Positions 28,083 through 38,849 are shown, counted from the stretch's first letter. The stretch: 64,000 bases of DNA from Bog-473 sp963800725 (GCA_963800725.1 CAWDCE010000018.1:1-64000); one strand, 5' to 3'. The notes: generated by a model from the letters alone, not told the origin. Program-made: numbers and translations.

Positions 28083-31000
28083 GGCGCCGCGTCCTGATCG
28101 CTGCCATTTCGATCCCGGTGCTCCTGGGCGGTCGGCCACCTTGGCCTACGCCTACTTCACTTCGACCGGTGTGGGTACCGGATCGGCCGCGACCGGATCG
28201 CTGGCCAAGCCGGTCATCGCCTCGGCAACGCCCGGAGCAGGCACCGTGGCCCTCAACTGGGCACCTGGGGTCACCCCCCCGGGCGCCCCGGCTGTCACCT
28301 ACTACGTGACCGCCGACGGCGGGACCCCGCGGGAACCTGCGCCACCTCGGCTTCGCCCACCACTTCGACCAGTTGCTCCGACACCGGACTCGGGCCGGGA
28401 GCCACTCCTTTACGGTCACCGCGGTATGGCAGACCTTCACCGCGACGAGCACTACGACCAATGTGACCGTCACCTCGGCGCGGCAACGCAGCTGGCCTTC
28501 ACCACCCAGCCGGTGGGTGGCGTCGCTGAGGGCATTAATTTCGCCACGCAACCCAAGGTGTCGGTGGAGGACTCGGCGGGCAACGTCGTCACCGGCGACA
28601 CCGGACCGGTCACTCTTTCCATCGCGACCTACACCGCGGGCAACGGCGGCATCGCCCAGGGCACCCTTGGCTGCACCAACCTGACCGTCAACGCCGTGGC
28701 CGGGGTGGCCACCTTCGCCGGTTGCAACATCACCGGTACCGCGGCCGCCGGCACGTACACGCTCAATGCCGCGCGGACTGGGCTGACCACCGCCACGTCA
28801 GGCAACGTCTCGGTTCTCGCCAGCTGGCCAGCAAGTTGGCCTTCACCATCCAACCGGGCAACGGCACCGCGGGCTCCGCGCTCATCACCCAGCCGGTCGT
28901 CAACGTCTTGGTAGTTCCGGTAACACAATTTCAAGCGGCAGCGGCTCGACCGACACCATCAAGGTCACGCTCTCGAGCGGCACCTTCTCGACCGGACTCT
29001 CGACCGCCTCGGTCAACGCCGTGGCCGGTGTGGCCACCTTCAGCGGCCTCCAGGTCAACTCGACTGCGGGCAACCCCTACACGCTGGCGGCCAGCGACAC
29101 CACCAATGGCGCCATCACCGGTGCGACGTCGAACAACTTCACCATCTCGGCGGGTGCGGCCAACAAGTTGGCCTTCACCATCCAGCCGGGCAACGGCACC
29201 GCGGGTTCCGCACTCGCCACCCAGCCCAAGGTCACCGTCGAGGACAACTTCGGGAACCCGGTCACCAGCGGCAGCGGCTCGACCGACACCATCAAGGTCA
29301 CCTTGTCCTCGCAGACCTTCTCGGGTGGCTCGACCACCGCCTCGGTCAGTGCCGTGGCCGGTGTGGCCACCTTCAGCGGCCTCCAGGTCAACACGACTGC
29401 GGGCAACCCCTACACGCTGGCAGCCAGCGACACGACCAATGGCGCCATCACCGGTGCGACGTCGAACAACTTCACCATCTCGGCGGGTGCGGCCAACAAG
29501 TTGGCCTTCACCATCCAACCGGGCAACGGCACCGCGGGCTCCGCACTCGCCACCCAGCCGGCCGTGACGATCGAGGACAACTTCGGCAACCCGGTCACCA
29601 GCGGCAGCGGCTCGACCGACACCATCAAGGTCACGCTCTCGAGCGGCACCTTCTCGGGTGGCTCGACCACCGCCTCGGTCAGTGCCGTGGCCGGTGTGGC
29701 CACCTTCAGCGGCCTCCAGGTCAACTCGACTGCGGGCAACCCCTACACGCTGGCAGCCAGCGACACGACCAATGGCGCCATCACCGGTGCGACGTCGAAC
29801 AACTTCACCATCTCGGCGGGTGCGGCCAACAAGTTGGCCTTCACCATCCAACCGGGCAACGGCACCGCGGGTTCCGCACTCGCCACCCAGCCCAAGGTCA
29901 CCGTCGAGGACAACTTCGGGAACCCGGTCACCAGCGGCAGCGGCTCGACCGACACCATCAAGGTCACCTTGTCCTCGCAGACCTTCTCGGGTGGCTCGAC
30001 CACCGCCTCGGTCAGTGCCGTGGCCGGTGTGGCCACCTTCAGCGGCCTCCAGGTCAACACGACTGCGGGCAACCCCTACACGCTGGCAGCCAGCGACACG
30101 ACCAATGGCGCCATCACCGGTGCGACGTCGAACAACTTCACCATCTCGGCGGGTGCGGCCAACAAGTTGGCCTTCACCATCCAACCGGGCAACGGCACCG
30201 CGGGCTCCGCACTCGCCACCCAGCCGGCCGTGACGATCGAGGACAACTTCGGCAACCCGGTCACCAGCGGCAGCGGCTCGACCGACACCATCAAGGTCAC
30301 GCTCTCGAGCGGCACCTTCTCGGGTGGCTCGACCACCGCCTCGGTCAGTGCCGTGGCCGGTGTGGCCACCTTCAGCGGCCTCCAGGTCAACTCGACTGCG
30401 GGCAACCCCTACACGCTGGCAGCCAGCGACACGACCAATGGCGCCATCACCGGTGCGACGTCGAACAACTTCACCATCTCGGCGGGTGCGGCCAACAAGT
30501 TGGCCTTCACCATCCAACCGGGCAACGGCACCGCGGGCTCCGCACTCGTCACCCAACCGGCCGTGACGATCGAGGACAACTTCGGTAACCCGGTGACGTC
30601 GGGCAGCGGCTCGACCGACACCATCAAGGTCACGCTCTCGAGCGGCACCTTCTCGACCGGACTCTCGACCGCCTCGGTCAACGCCGTGGCCGGTGTGGCC
30701 ACCTTCAGCGGCCTCCAGGTCAACTCGACTGCGGGCAACCCCTACACGCTGGCGGCCAGCGACACCACCAATGGCGCCATCACCGGTGCGACGTCGAACA
30801 ACTTCACCATCTCGGCGGGTGCGGCCAACAAGTTGGCCTTCACCATCCAGCCGGGCAACGGCACCGCGGGCTCCGCACTCGCCACCCAGCCCAAGGTCAC
30901 CGTCGAGGACAACTTCGGCAACCCGGTCACCAGCGGCAGCGGCTCGACCGACACCATCAAGGTCACCTTGTCCTCGCAGACCTTCTCGGGTGGCTCGACC

Positions 31001-33697
31001 ACCGCCTCGGTCAGTGCCGTGGCCGGTGTGGCCACCTTCAGCGGCCTCCAGGTCAACACGACTGCGGGCAACCCCTACACGCTGGCAGCCAGCGACACGA
31101 CCAATGGCGCCATCACCGGTGCGACGTCGAACAACTTCACCATCTCGGCGGGTGCGGCCAACAAGTTGGCCTTCACCATCCAACCGGGCAACGGCACCGC
31201 GGGCTCCGCACTCGCCACCCAACCGGCCGTGACGATCGAGGACAACTTCGGCAACCCGGTCACCAGCGGCAGCGGCTCGACCGACACCATCAAGGTCACG
31301 CTCTCGAGCGGCACCTTCTCGGGTGGCTCGACCACCGCTTCGGTCAGTGCCGTGGCCGGTGTGGCCACCTTCAGCGGCCTCCAGGTCAACTCGACTGCGG
31401 GCAACCCCTACACGCTGGCAGCCAGCGACACGACCAATGGCGCCATCACCGGTGCGACGTCGAACAACTTCACCATCTCGGCGGGCACCGCGACCCAGGT
31501 CGTCTTTAGTGTCCAGCCGGTCGGGGGTGTGCTCGAGGGAACGAACTTCGCCACCCAGCCCAAGGCCTCGATCGAAGATGCCAACGGCAACGTGGTGACC
31601 TCGAACACCGCAGGCGTGACACTGGGCATCGCCTCGTACACGGCGGGCAACGGTGGGAGCACACAAGGCACGCTGACCTGCACCAACAACACGGTCAACG
31701 CCGTCGCCGGTGTCGCCACCTTCACCGGCTGCCAGATCACCGGCACCGCGGCTGCGGGGACCTACACCCTCAGTGCCACCCAGACCGGCCTGCCGGTCGC
31801 CACCTCGACCAACGTGGTCATCAACTCGGGGTCGGCCACCAAGCTCGTCTTTACGACGCAACCGGTCGGCGGCGTGACTGCGGGCAATAACTTCGCCACC
31901 CAGCCCAAGGTCTCGGTCGAGGACACCAACGGCAATGTCGTCACTTCCGACACCGGAACGGTGGCGCTTGCGGTCGGGACGTACACGCCCGGCAACGGCG
32001 GCACGGTCCAAGGCACTCTGGCCTGCGCCAACAACACGGTGAACGCCGTCGCCGGTGTCGCTACCTTCACCGGCTGCCAGATCACCGGCACCTCGGCTGC
32101 GGGGACCTACTTCTTGACCGCAACGAGGACCGGGCTCACGGTGCCGACGTCCAATGGCGTCGTCATCAACGCCGGCTCGGCCTCCAAGCTCGCCTTCTCG
32201 GTCCAGCCGGTCGGTGGCGTCATTGAAGGCACGGCCTTCGCCACTGAACCCCAGGTGACGGTGCAGGACAGCTCGGGCAACACGATCACGAGCGACACCG
32301 GAACGGTGACGCTGTCGATCGCCTCGTACACCGCCGGCAACGGTGGGACCACCCAGGGCACCTTGACCTGCACCAACAACACCGTCAACGCGGTGGCCGG
32401 TGTGGCGAGCTTCTTGAACTGCAAGATCACCGGGCCCGCAGCTGCGGGGACCTACACCCTGTCCGCAGCTCGCACGGGTCTGACCTCGGCCACGTCGAAC
32501 AACGTGTCGATCATCGCCGGCGCCGCCACCACCATCGCGACCAGTTCTGGCACACCGCAGTCGACCGCCATCAGCACCGCCTTCACCAATCCACTGGTGG
32601 CCCTGGTGACCGACACCAACGGCAACGGGGTCTCGGGCATCACGGTGACCTACACGGTGCCGACCAGCGGTGCCTCGGCCACCATCTCGGGCGGGACCAC
32701 GGCGGTCACCAATGCGAGCGGCCTGGCCACCTCGGGCACCGTCACCGCGAATGCCACGGCGGGGACCTACAACATCACCGCCAAGGCGACCGGGACCTCC
32801 CCGGCCACCGTCAACTTCGCCATGACCAACCTCGGGAGCACCACGGTCACCGAGACCACCTCTGGTACCTACACCTTGACTGTGCCGGCGCACATCACGA
32901 GCTTCACCTTCACCATGACGGGTGCGGGCGGCGGCGGCGGAAGCTGTGGAACCAGCGGCGGCGCCTGCAGCGGCACCGGTGGGGCCGGTGGTGCGGGCGG
33001 CAAGGAGACCGGCACCATCACGATCCCCAACAGCTCGACGGCAACAACCTTCACCGTCGTCGTCGGTGACAACGGCACCGGGGGCACGTTCAACAACGGA
33101 GCGGCGGGCACCGGCGGCATCACCGGCTGGGCGCTCGGCGGCAACGGCGGACAGAGCACCGACAACAGTGCTGGTGGCGGTGGCGCCGCCACGGCGATCT
33201 ACGTGACCAAGGCCACACCCATCGTGGTGGTCGGTGGCGGTGGCGGTGGTACCTACAACGGCGTAGCCGGCGGTGCCGGCAGCGGCGGCGCGGGCTCCAA
33301 CGGTGGCGGCACCGGCCCCGGTCAAGGCGGCACTTCGTGCGGCAACGGCGGCGCCGCGGGAACCGGCGGTGCGACCACGGGCACGGCCGGCGGCAAGAAC
33401 GGTGGCGCCGGCGGGAACGGCGGAACCGGCACCGGCGGTAGTGCAGTCAACGGTGGCGGTGGCGGTGGCGGTGGCTCAGGCTCAGGTGGCGGTGGCGCGG
33501 GCAGCACGCTGGCCCAGTCCGCCGGTGGCGGCGGCGGTGGCGCCGGGTGTGCGGCCGGCGACGGCACCAACACGGTGAGCGGCGCCACCTCGACGACCGG
33601 TGGCGGCGGTGCCGGCGGCACCGGCGGCGGCCAGACCGGTGGCAATGGGACCGACGGTTCCGTGAGCTTCACCGGCATTGGCCTGACCCTCGCCTAA
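28079..33697 (+). CDS. Giant Ig-repeat adhesin-like protein with SipW-like N terminus and glycine-rich tail, frameshifted in 5' part
   Basis: About 1,870 residues when reconstructed. ATG 28079 (overlapping the previous stop) gives MRRRVLIAAISIPVLLGG. One shift later comes AYAYFTSTGVGTGSAATGS, a SipW-type signal like that at 26374. Several shifts up to about 28930 interrupt a fibronectin-like region and one QPVGGV-type repeat. From 29021 the frame is clean. It holds seven 111-residue Ig-like repeats (LAFTIQPGNGTAGSA, DTIKVTLSS, AVAGVATFSGLQV), three QPVGGV-type repeats, an invasin-like Big_1 domain near 32530-32830 and about 260 glycine-rich residues (GGAGGxGG). Probably a secreted or surface adhesin or matrix protein. 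Confidence 0.75.
28824..31486 (+). repeat. 333-bp tandem repeat, seven near-identical copies plus one divergent
   Basis: Copies start at about 28824 (divergent), 29156, 29489, 29822, 30155, 30488, 30821 and 31154. Three sequence types can be told apart by their codons: A (PKVTVED, SSQTFSGG, NTTAG), B (PAVTIED, SSGTFSGG, NSTAG) and C (SSGTFSTGLSTASVNA, with GCGGCC and ACCACC variants). The order is C-A-B-A-B-C-A-B. Copies of one type are nearly identical at DNA level. Confidence 0.95.
31487..32520 (+). repeat. Three diverged ~115-residue QPVGGV-type repeats
   Basis: Each has QPVGGV, FATQPKxSxED, GNVVTSDTGxV, YTAGNGG, QGTLTCTNNTVNAVAGVA, then GTYTLSA. A fourth copy lies before the 333-bp array at about 28490-28820. 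They share the AVAGVATF core with the 333-bp repeats, so both types are probably variants of one Ig-like fold, but these have diverged. Confidence 0.8.
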
Positions 33698-33837
33698 GCA
33701 CTGCACCAACTTCATGCCTCTGGCACGGCACGCGGCGCGCATCGCCAGCGTGGCGGCTCACCAGCATCTCGGGGGCATGTCGGCAACACGCGCCCACTGG
33801 CCGACCTCGAGAATGCACCTCGTGAGGCCGAGCGCCT

Positions 33838-35895
33838 CTAGGTGTCGCTGACGCCCTCGCTGAGGGCGGCGGCCAAGAAGGCCTCGACGTCGGCCCGCTC
33901 GACGGTGCGGCGCATTGGGGGCAGCGTCGCCAACAACACGCCGCGATAGCTGGCGGTGGCCAGGCGAGGGTCGAGGACCGCCACCACGCCGCGATCGTCG
34001 GCAGTGCGGATGAGGCGTCCCGAACCCTGGGCCAACAAGGTGGCCGCTCTTGGGAGATCGACCACCGAGAAGGCCCGGCTGCCCGCCCGGGCACGCCGGG
34101 CACTGAGCAGCGGGTCGTCGGGGCGCGGGAACGGCAGGCGGTCGAGCGTGACCAACGAAAGGGCGCGCCCGGGGATGTCCACGCCCTGCCAGAAACCGAG
34201 GGTGGCGAACAGGCACGACGTCTCGTCGTCGGCGAACCGCTCGAGGAGTCGACCCTTGGGCAGGTCGCCCTGGAGCAAGAGCGCATAGGGCAGATCTGGG
34301 GCCAGGGCGGCTGCGGCGAGTTCGGTGGCCCGGCGGCTGGTGAACAGGGCCAGGGTGCGGCCTCCGGCGGCACCGATCAGGGCGGCGAGTTCTTGGTGCA
34401 GCGCCGCCTCTGAGTCGGGGTTGCGCCGGTCGGGGAGGTGGCGGGCCACATAGAGCAGCGCGTGGTTGCGGTAGTCGAACGGGCTCCCGACGTCACGCTG
34501 ATCGGTGGCGAAGGTACCGAGCCCGACGTGATCGACCAGGAGCGGGGGCACCGTCGCCGAGGTCAAGACGGCGGTGACCTCGCCCCAGAGCGACGCGGCC
34601 AGCGGGGGACCGACATCGATGGGGGAGAGGCGAAGCCGCGGGTTGCGCCGCGACCCGTCGACCCAGGCCACTTCGCCGTCACCGCGGCCGAGGATCCGGT
34701 GGAGGTCGTCGACCAGATGCGAGGCGGCCCCGGCCGCCCGGGTCTTGCGGCTGGCCCGCTCGCTCGATGTGCCCTCGTCGCCGAGCGACGGCTGGGCGGA
34801 GGTTGAGCGCCGCAGGGCGTCGGCGACCCGGGCCGCCAGTTGGGCCAGGCGCTCGATCACCTCGCCGAGCGCCTGATCGGTTGCGTGCGGTTCGGCCGTT
34901 GGGTCGAGGACCCGGGTCCCCACCCGCTCGGACATGAGCACCCCGAGCTCCTCGCCCGCACTGGTCAGGCGGCGCAGATGATCGGCATCCTTCTCGTCGA
35001 TCAACGGGCGGGCCGAGGCGGACAGGGCCCCGAACCGCCCCGGGGTGACCTCGACCCCGAGGGCGGCGGTCATCACCTCTTCGAGTTCGTGGGTCTCGTC
35101 GAAGACCACCACCTCGTGCTCGGGCAGCACGGCCCCGCTGCTGGCCAGATGGGCTCCGTAGAGGTGGGTGTTGACGACCACCACGTCCGCCGCGGCCGCC
35201 TGGTCACGGGCCGCCTCGGCGAAACAGCGATTACCCGAGGGGCAATTGAAGGCGCCCGGACATTCTCTCGGGCCGACGCTGACCATGCCCCAGGCCCGCG
35301 GGCTCGGTTCGAACGCCAATTCGGCCCGGTCGCCGCTCTTGGTCATCTCCGACCAGGTGATCAGGCTGCGGACCTGGTCGACCAGGCCCTCGGGGGCGGG
35401 TGCTTCGTCGGGGTCGGCCTCCTCGGGGCGCTCGCCTCCCGTGTCGATGCCTTCGGCGAGATCGGGCTGGATCACGCCGCTGGCGAGCTCGGCCACCCGC
35501 TGGCGGCACAGGTAATTGCTCCGGCCCTTGAGCACGGCGAAGGAGACCGGGACCCCGAGCCCGGCGGCGACCAGCGGCAGGTCCTTCTCGGCAAGTTGGT
35601 CCTGGAGCGCCTTGGTGGCCGTGGCCACGACGACTTTCTTTTGACTCAGGACGGCGGGAACCAGGTACGCCAGGGACTTGCCGGTGCCGGTGCCGGCCTG
35701 GATGACCAGGTGGCGACCGGTCACGAGGGCCTCGCCGACGGCCTGGCACATTGCTTGTTGCTCGGGGCGCTGCTCACCGCGTTCGAGCGAGGCGGTGACC
35801 CGGGCCAGGGCGACGACGGCCTCGTGGCCGGCGCCGGCGCCGGCCGCGTCGTGTCCATCGGGCCGTGCGCCCTCCCCGTCGAATCCCTCGTCCAC
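33838..35895 (-). CDS. dinG: ATP-dependent DNA helicase, DinG/XPD-like (Fe-S)
   Basis: 685 residues, superfamily 2 helicase. Walker A QAGTGTGKSLAYLVP near residue 67. The iron-sulphur cluster cysteines are in NYLCRQR and ECPGAFNCPSGNRC. The DEAH-type box appears as VVFDETHELEE, motif III-like VLTSATVPP, and motif VI QGSGRLIRTADDRG near the C terminus. DinG-type helicases resolve R-loops and damaged DNA. GTG 35895 is the start. It is divergent from uppS. No frame break across 2 kb, unlike its neighbours. Confidence 0.9.
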   Translation of the reverse strand: MDEGFDGEGARPDGHDAAGAGAGHEAVVALARVTASLERGEQRPEQQAMCQAVGEALVTGRHLVIQAGTGTGKSLAYLVPAVLSQKKVVVATATKALQDQLAEKDLPLVAAGLGVPVSFAVLKGRSNYLCRQRVAELASGVIQPDLAEGIDTGGERPEEADPDEAPAPEGLVDQVRSLITWSEMTKSGDRAELAFEPSPRAWGMVSVGPRECPGAFNCPSGNRCFAEAARDQAAAADVVVVNTHLYGAHLASSGAVLPEHEVVVFDETHELEEVMTAALGVEVTPGRFGALSASARPLIDEKDADHLRRLTSAGEELGVLMSERVGTRVLDPTAEPHATDQALGEVIERLAQLAARVADALRRSTSAQPSLGDEGTSSERASRKTRAAGAASHLVDDLHRILGRGDGEVAWVDGSRRNPRLRLSPIDVGPPLAASLWGEVTAVLTSATVPPLLVDHVGLGTFATDQRDVGSPFDYRNHALLYVARHLPDRRNPDSEAALHQELAALIGAAGGRTLALFTSRRATELAAAALAPDLPYALLLQGDLPKGRLLERFADDETSCLFATLGFWQGVDIPGRALSLVTLDRLPFPRPDDPLLSARRARAGSRAFSVVDLPRAATLLAQGSGRLIRTADDRGVVAVLDPRLATASYRGVLLATLPPMRRTVERADVEAFLAAALSEGVSDT

Positions 35896-35935
35896 GCCCA
35901 GATCATGCCTGCAACGAATGACGGGGTCGGCGCAC

Positions 35936-35941
35936 TAGGTT
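35936..35941 (+). promoter_or_regulatory. Probable -10 box of uppS (leaderless)
   Basis: TAGGTT ends 6 nt before GTG 35948, with no Shine-Dalgarno. Confidence 0.45.
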
Positions 35942-35947
35942 CAAGAT

Positions 35948-36700
35948 GTGGGTAATCCCGTCTCCGACCAGGGAATCGATCCGATTCCCGACACACTCGA
36001 CCTGACCCGGGTTCCCGTGCATATCGCCTGCGTCATGGACGGCAACGGCCGGTGGGCCAACGCCCGGGGCCTGCCGCGGACCGAGGGCCACGCCGCCGGG
36101 GAGGAAGCGCTGCTCGACGTGGTCAACGGGGCGCTGGCGATCGGCGTGCGCTGGATCACGCTCTATGCCTTTTCGACCGAGAACTGGCGACGGCCGGCCG
36201 ACGAGGTGCGCTATTTGATGGGGTTCAATGAGTCGCTGCTCATGCGACGGCGAGACGAGCTCAACGACAAGGGCGTGCGCATCCGCTTCGCCGGGCGACG
36301 CGACTGGCGGGTGCCGCGCCGCGTGCTGCGCCGCATGGACGAGTCGATCGAGTTGACCAAGGGCAACCGCACCATGACGATGACGATGGCCTTTAATTAC
36401 GGCGGCCGGGCGGAGATCGTCGACGCGGTGCGGGCCCTGGTCGCCGAAGGGGTCGCGCCGAACAAAGTGGACGAGAAGGCCATCCGCCGCCACCTTTACT
36501 TCCCCGACATGCCCGACCCTGACCTGGTGATCCGGACGTCGGGGGAGACCCGTATCTCGAATTTCTTGCTCTGGGAGATCGCGTACTCCGAGCTGGTCTT
36601 CCCCGAGGTCCTCTGGCCCGACATGCGCCGCAAGCACCTCTACGACGCGGTGATCGAGTTCCAACAGCGGGTCCGGCGCTTCGGCGATGTGAATCCATGA
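35948..36700 (+). CDS. uppS: Isoprenyl transferase (undecaprenyl/decaprenyl diphosphate synthase)
   Basis: 250 residues. Cis-prenyltransferase making the polyprenyl carrier for cell-wall synthesis. The FPP-binding signature is CVMDGNGRWANARG near residue 28, followed by GHAAGEEAL, LYAFSTENWRRP, MAFNYGGRAEIVDAV and the C-terminal RTSGETRISNFLLWE. The start GTG fits the -10 box immediately upstream. In a run with a small membrane protein, recO, hemW and glyS. Confidence 0.95.
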   Translation: MGNPVSDQGIDPIPDTLDLTRVPVHIACVMDGNGRWANARGLPRTEGHAAGEEALLDVVNGALAIGVRWITLYAFSTENWRRPADEVRYLMGFNESLLMRRRDELNDKGVRIRFAGRRDWRVPRRVLRRMDESIELTKGNRTMTMTMAFNYGGRAEIVDAVRALVAEGVAPNKVDEKAIRRHLYFPDMPDPDLVIRTSGETRISNFLLWEIAYSELVFPEVLWPDMRRKHLYDAVIEFQQRVRRFGDVNP

Positions 36701-36716
36701 CGACCAAGGGCCCGAG

Positions 36717-36977
36717 GTGACCCGCGTCGCCATCGCCGCTGGTGCGGCGGTCGTGCTCGGGCTCGTGGTGGTGGTCGCCATCGTGGTCCACGGGGCGGCG
36801 ACCCCGCTGCTCGCCGTGGTCGCCCTGGTGCTCTTGATTGCGGGGGGAAATCTCCTCTACGGCAGAATTCGCACGGCGCGGCGGCCGGGGGCGCGGACCC
36901 GGCCGGCCCAAGAGGCCAAGAACCGGGCCATCGACGAAGCCCGGCGCAAGGCCGCCGAGGAGGCGGCCGAGGGGTGA
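36717..36977 (+). CDS. Small two-helix membrane protein
   Basis: 86 residues. Two hydrophobic segments (VAIAAGAAVVLGLVVVVAIV and LLAVVALVLLIAGG) followed by a charged tail rich in Arg, Lys, Glu and Ala (RRKAAEEAAEG). GTG 36717 lies 16 nt after uppS and the stop overlaps the recO GTG. No known family recognised; its position between uppS and recO suggests it is a real operon member. Confidence 0.7.
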   Translation: MTRVAIAAGAAVVLGLVVVVAIVVHGAATPLLAVVALVLLIAGGNLLYGRIRTARRPGARTRPAQEAKNRAIDEARRKAAEEAAEG

Positions 36978-37708
36978 GCTTGTTTCGCGACACCGGCGTG
37001 GTGCTGCACACCTACCGCCTCGGCGAGGCCGACCGCATCATCGTGTTCTTGACCGAACAGCACGGCAAGGTGCGCGCCGTGGCCAAGGGGGTGCGGCGCA
37101 CCAAGTCCAAATTCGGAGCCCGGCTCGAGCCGCTGACCCACGTGGACCTCTTGTTGTGGCAAGGGCGCGGGGATCTCGACATCGTGAACCAGGTCGAGGT
37201 CCTCGACACCTTCCGGGCTGTGCGCGAGGACCTCTCACGCCTCCCCAAGGGCATGGCGTTGATAGAAGTGACCGACCAGATGGCCCAAGAGCGCCACCCC
37301 GACCCCAGGCTCTACGCCATGTTGGTCGGGGCGCTGCGGACGCTCTGCGACCAGGGCATCGACCCGACCCTGCTGGCTCCGGCCTTCTTCTTAAAGGCCC
37401 TCGTGCTCGAAGGGGCGGCACCGGTCCTCGAGGGGTGCGCGTCGTGCGGGGAGCCCGACGGCGAAGTGGAACTGGTCGCATTCGATCTCACCGAAGGCGG
37501 GGCGCTGTGCCGGCGGTGCCGACGGGGTCGGCCCATGAGCCCCGCTGCGCTCGCGTTGTTGCGCCGGATCCTCGGTGGCGGCCTGGGTGCGGTGTTGTCG
37601 GGGCCAGCGTCGCCGGGGGCCGACGAGGTGGCCGAGTTGGCCACCCAAGCCATGGAGGCGCACCTCGATCGGCGTATCCGTTCGGTGCGCTCGGGCGTTG
37701 GCCTCTGA
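36974..37708 (+). CDS. recO: DNA repair protein RecO
   Basis: 244 residues. Loads RecA with RecR during gap repair. N-terminal OB-fold start SLFRDTGVVLHTYRLGEADR, then FLTEQHGKVRAVAKGVRRTK and LEPLTHVDLLLW. The zinc site is formed by CASCG and CRRC near residues 156 and 176. Length and motifs are typical. GTG 36974 overlaps the upstream stop by 4 nt; hemW starts 3 nt after its stop. Confidence 0.94.
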   Translation: MSLFRDTGVVLHTYRLGEADRIIVFLTEQHGKVRAVAKGVRRTKSKFGARLEPLTHVDLLLWQGRGDLDIVNQVEVLDTFRAVREDLSRLPKGMALIEVTDQMAQERHPDPRLYAMLVGALRTLCDQGIDPTLLAPAFFLKALVLEGAAPVLEGCASCGEPDGEVELVAFDLTEGGALCRRCRRGRPMSPAALALLRRILGGGLGAVLSGPASPGADEVAELATQAMEAHLDRRIRSVRSGVGL

Positions 37709-37711
37709 CTC

Positions 37712-38838
37712 GTGAGTACCCAAAGTGCATCGGGCGACCCCGCAGCCAGATTCGGGGTCTATGTCCACGTGCCCTTTTGCAAGGAGCGCTGCGACTACTG
37801 CGCGTTCGCGACCTACACCGACCGCGATCATCTGATGGAGCGCTACGCGGCGGCGGTCGTCACCGAGATCGAGCGACTCGGGTCAAGCGGGACGCTTTCG
37901 CCCGCGACCAGTGTGTTCTTCGGTGGCGGCACGCCCTCGCGCCTCGATCCGGCCCTGCTGTGCTCGATCCTCGACGCCATTGACCGCACACCCGACTGCG
38001 AGGTCACCGTCGAGTGCAACCCCGAAGACGCAGGTCCGCGTCACCTCGGCGCGTACGCGAGCGCCGGGGTGACCCGCGTGTCGTTCGGACTGCAGTCGAC
38101 CAATCCGAGGACCTTGGCCGCCCTCGGGCGCCGCCCGGCGGGCGTCGGGGCTCAAGCCATTGCCGCCGCCGTCAGCGATGCGGGGTTCGCCACCTGGAAC
38201 CTCGACCTGATCTTCGGTGCGGCGGGGGAGAGCGACGCCGACTGGGACCGAACGCTCGGCGAGGTGTTGGACCTGGCGAATCCACCCCCGCACCTGAGTG
38301 CCTATGCCCTCACCGTCGAGCCGGGCACCCCACTGGCCCGCGACGTGGCCCGCCACCCGAACGAGGACATCTCGGCCCGTCGCTACGAGATGGTGGACCG
38401 GGTCTTGAGCGCCGCGGGCTACTCGTGGGAGGAGATCTCGAACTGGGCCAAACCCGGACACGAGTGCGCGCACAATCACCTCTATTGGGATCAGGGCAAC
38501 TATGTCGGTGTGGGCTCGGCCGCCCACAGCCACCGCGACGGGCAGCGGTGGTGGAACGTGCGGACCCCCGAGCGCTACCTCGCGGCCATCGAAGCCGGGC
38601 GCAGCGCGGAGGCCGCGAGGAGGTGCTCAGCGAGGACGAGCGGCGATTCGAGGCCCTGACCCTGGCGCTGCGCACGCCACGCGGGGTGCCCTTCGACGCT
38701 TTGGCGGACCGCGATCTCGACGGCCTGATCGAGCGGGTCGGCGACCGGGCGGTCCTCAACGTCCGTGGCCGGCTCTTGGCCAATGAGGTGTGCGCACGCC
38801 TTCGGGCCCCCGACCCCGTTTCGGTCGGGAGAAACTGA
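37712..38838 (+). CDS. hemW: Radical SAM heme chaperone HemW (former HemN-like), frameshifted near 38615
   Basis: Radical SAM protein; the cluster motif CKERCDYCAF is C-x3-C-x2-C followed by A-F, i.e. without the fourth cysteine of true HemN, which marks HemW. Further signatures are FFGGGTPSRL, VTVECNPEDAG, RVSFGLQS and HLSAYALTVEPGTPL. One missing G near 38615 breaks the frame; afterwards it reads EEVLSEDERRFEALTLALRT and ends at 38838 with 375 residues. GTG start 3 nt after recO. Confidence 0.92.
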
Positions 38839-38843
38839 CCCGG

Positions 38844-38849
38844 TAGTCT
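38844..38849 (+). promoter_or_regulatory. Probable -10 box of glyS (leaderless)
   Basis: TAGTCT ends 6 nt before ATG 38856, the same spacing as at leuS, uppS and dnaG. It supports ATG 38856 rather than the later in-frame ATG 38894. Confidence 0.45.

Noticed and set aside
29077..31404. Series of 109-codon minus-strand frames every 333 bp
   Set aside because: They mirror the tandem repeat on the plus strand and have no starts, signals or families of their own.
28824..31486. Could the 333-bp array be a CRISPR-like or non-coding satellite?
   Set aside because: Units are head-to-tail without spacers, a multiple of three, and translate into one continuous Ig-like protein.
28931..33325. A 1,464-codon open frame on the minus strand opposite the giant adhesin
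   Set aside because: It is an antisense shadow: the strong codon bias and the 333-bp repeats of the plus-strand gene keep the opposite frame open. Its translation is Gly/Arg/Asp/Val low-complexity and repeats with the same period.
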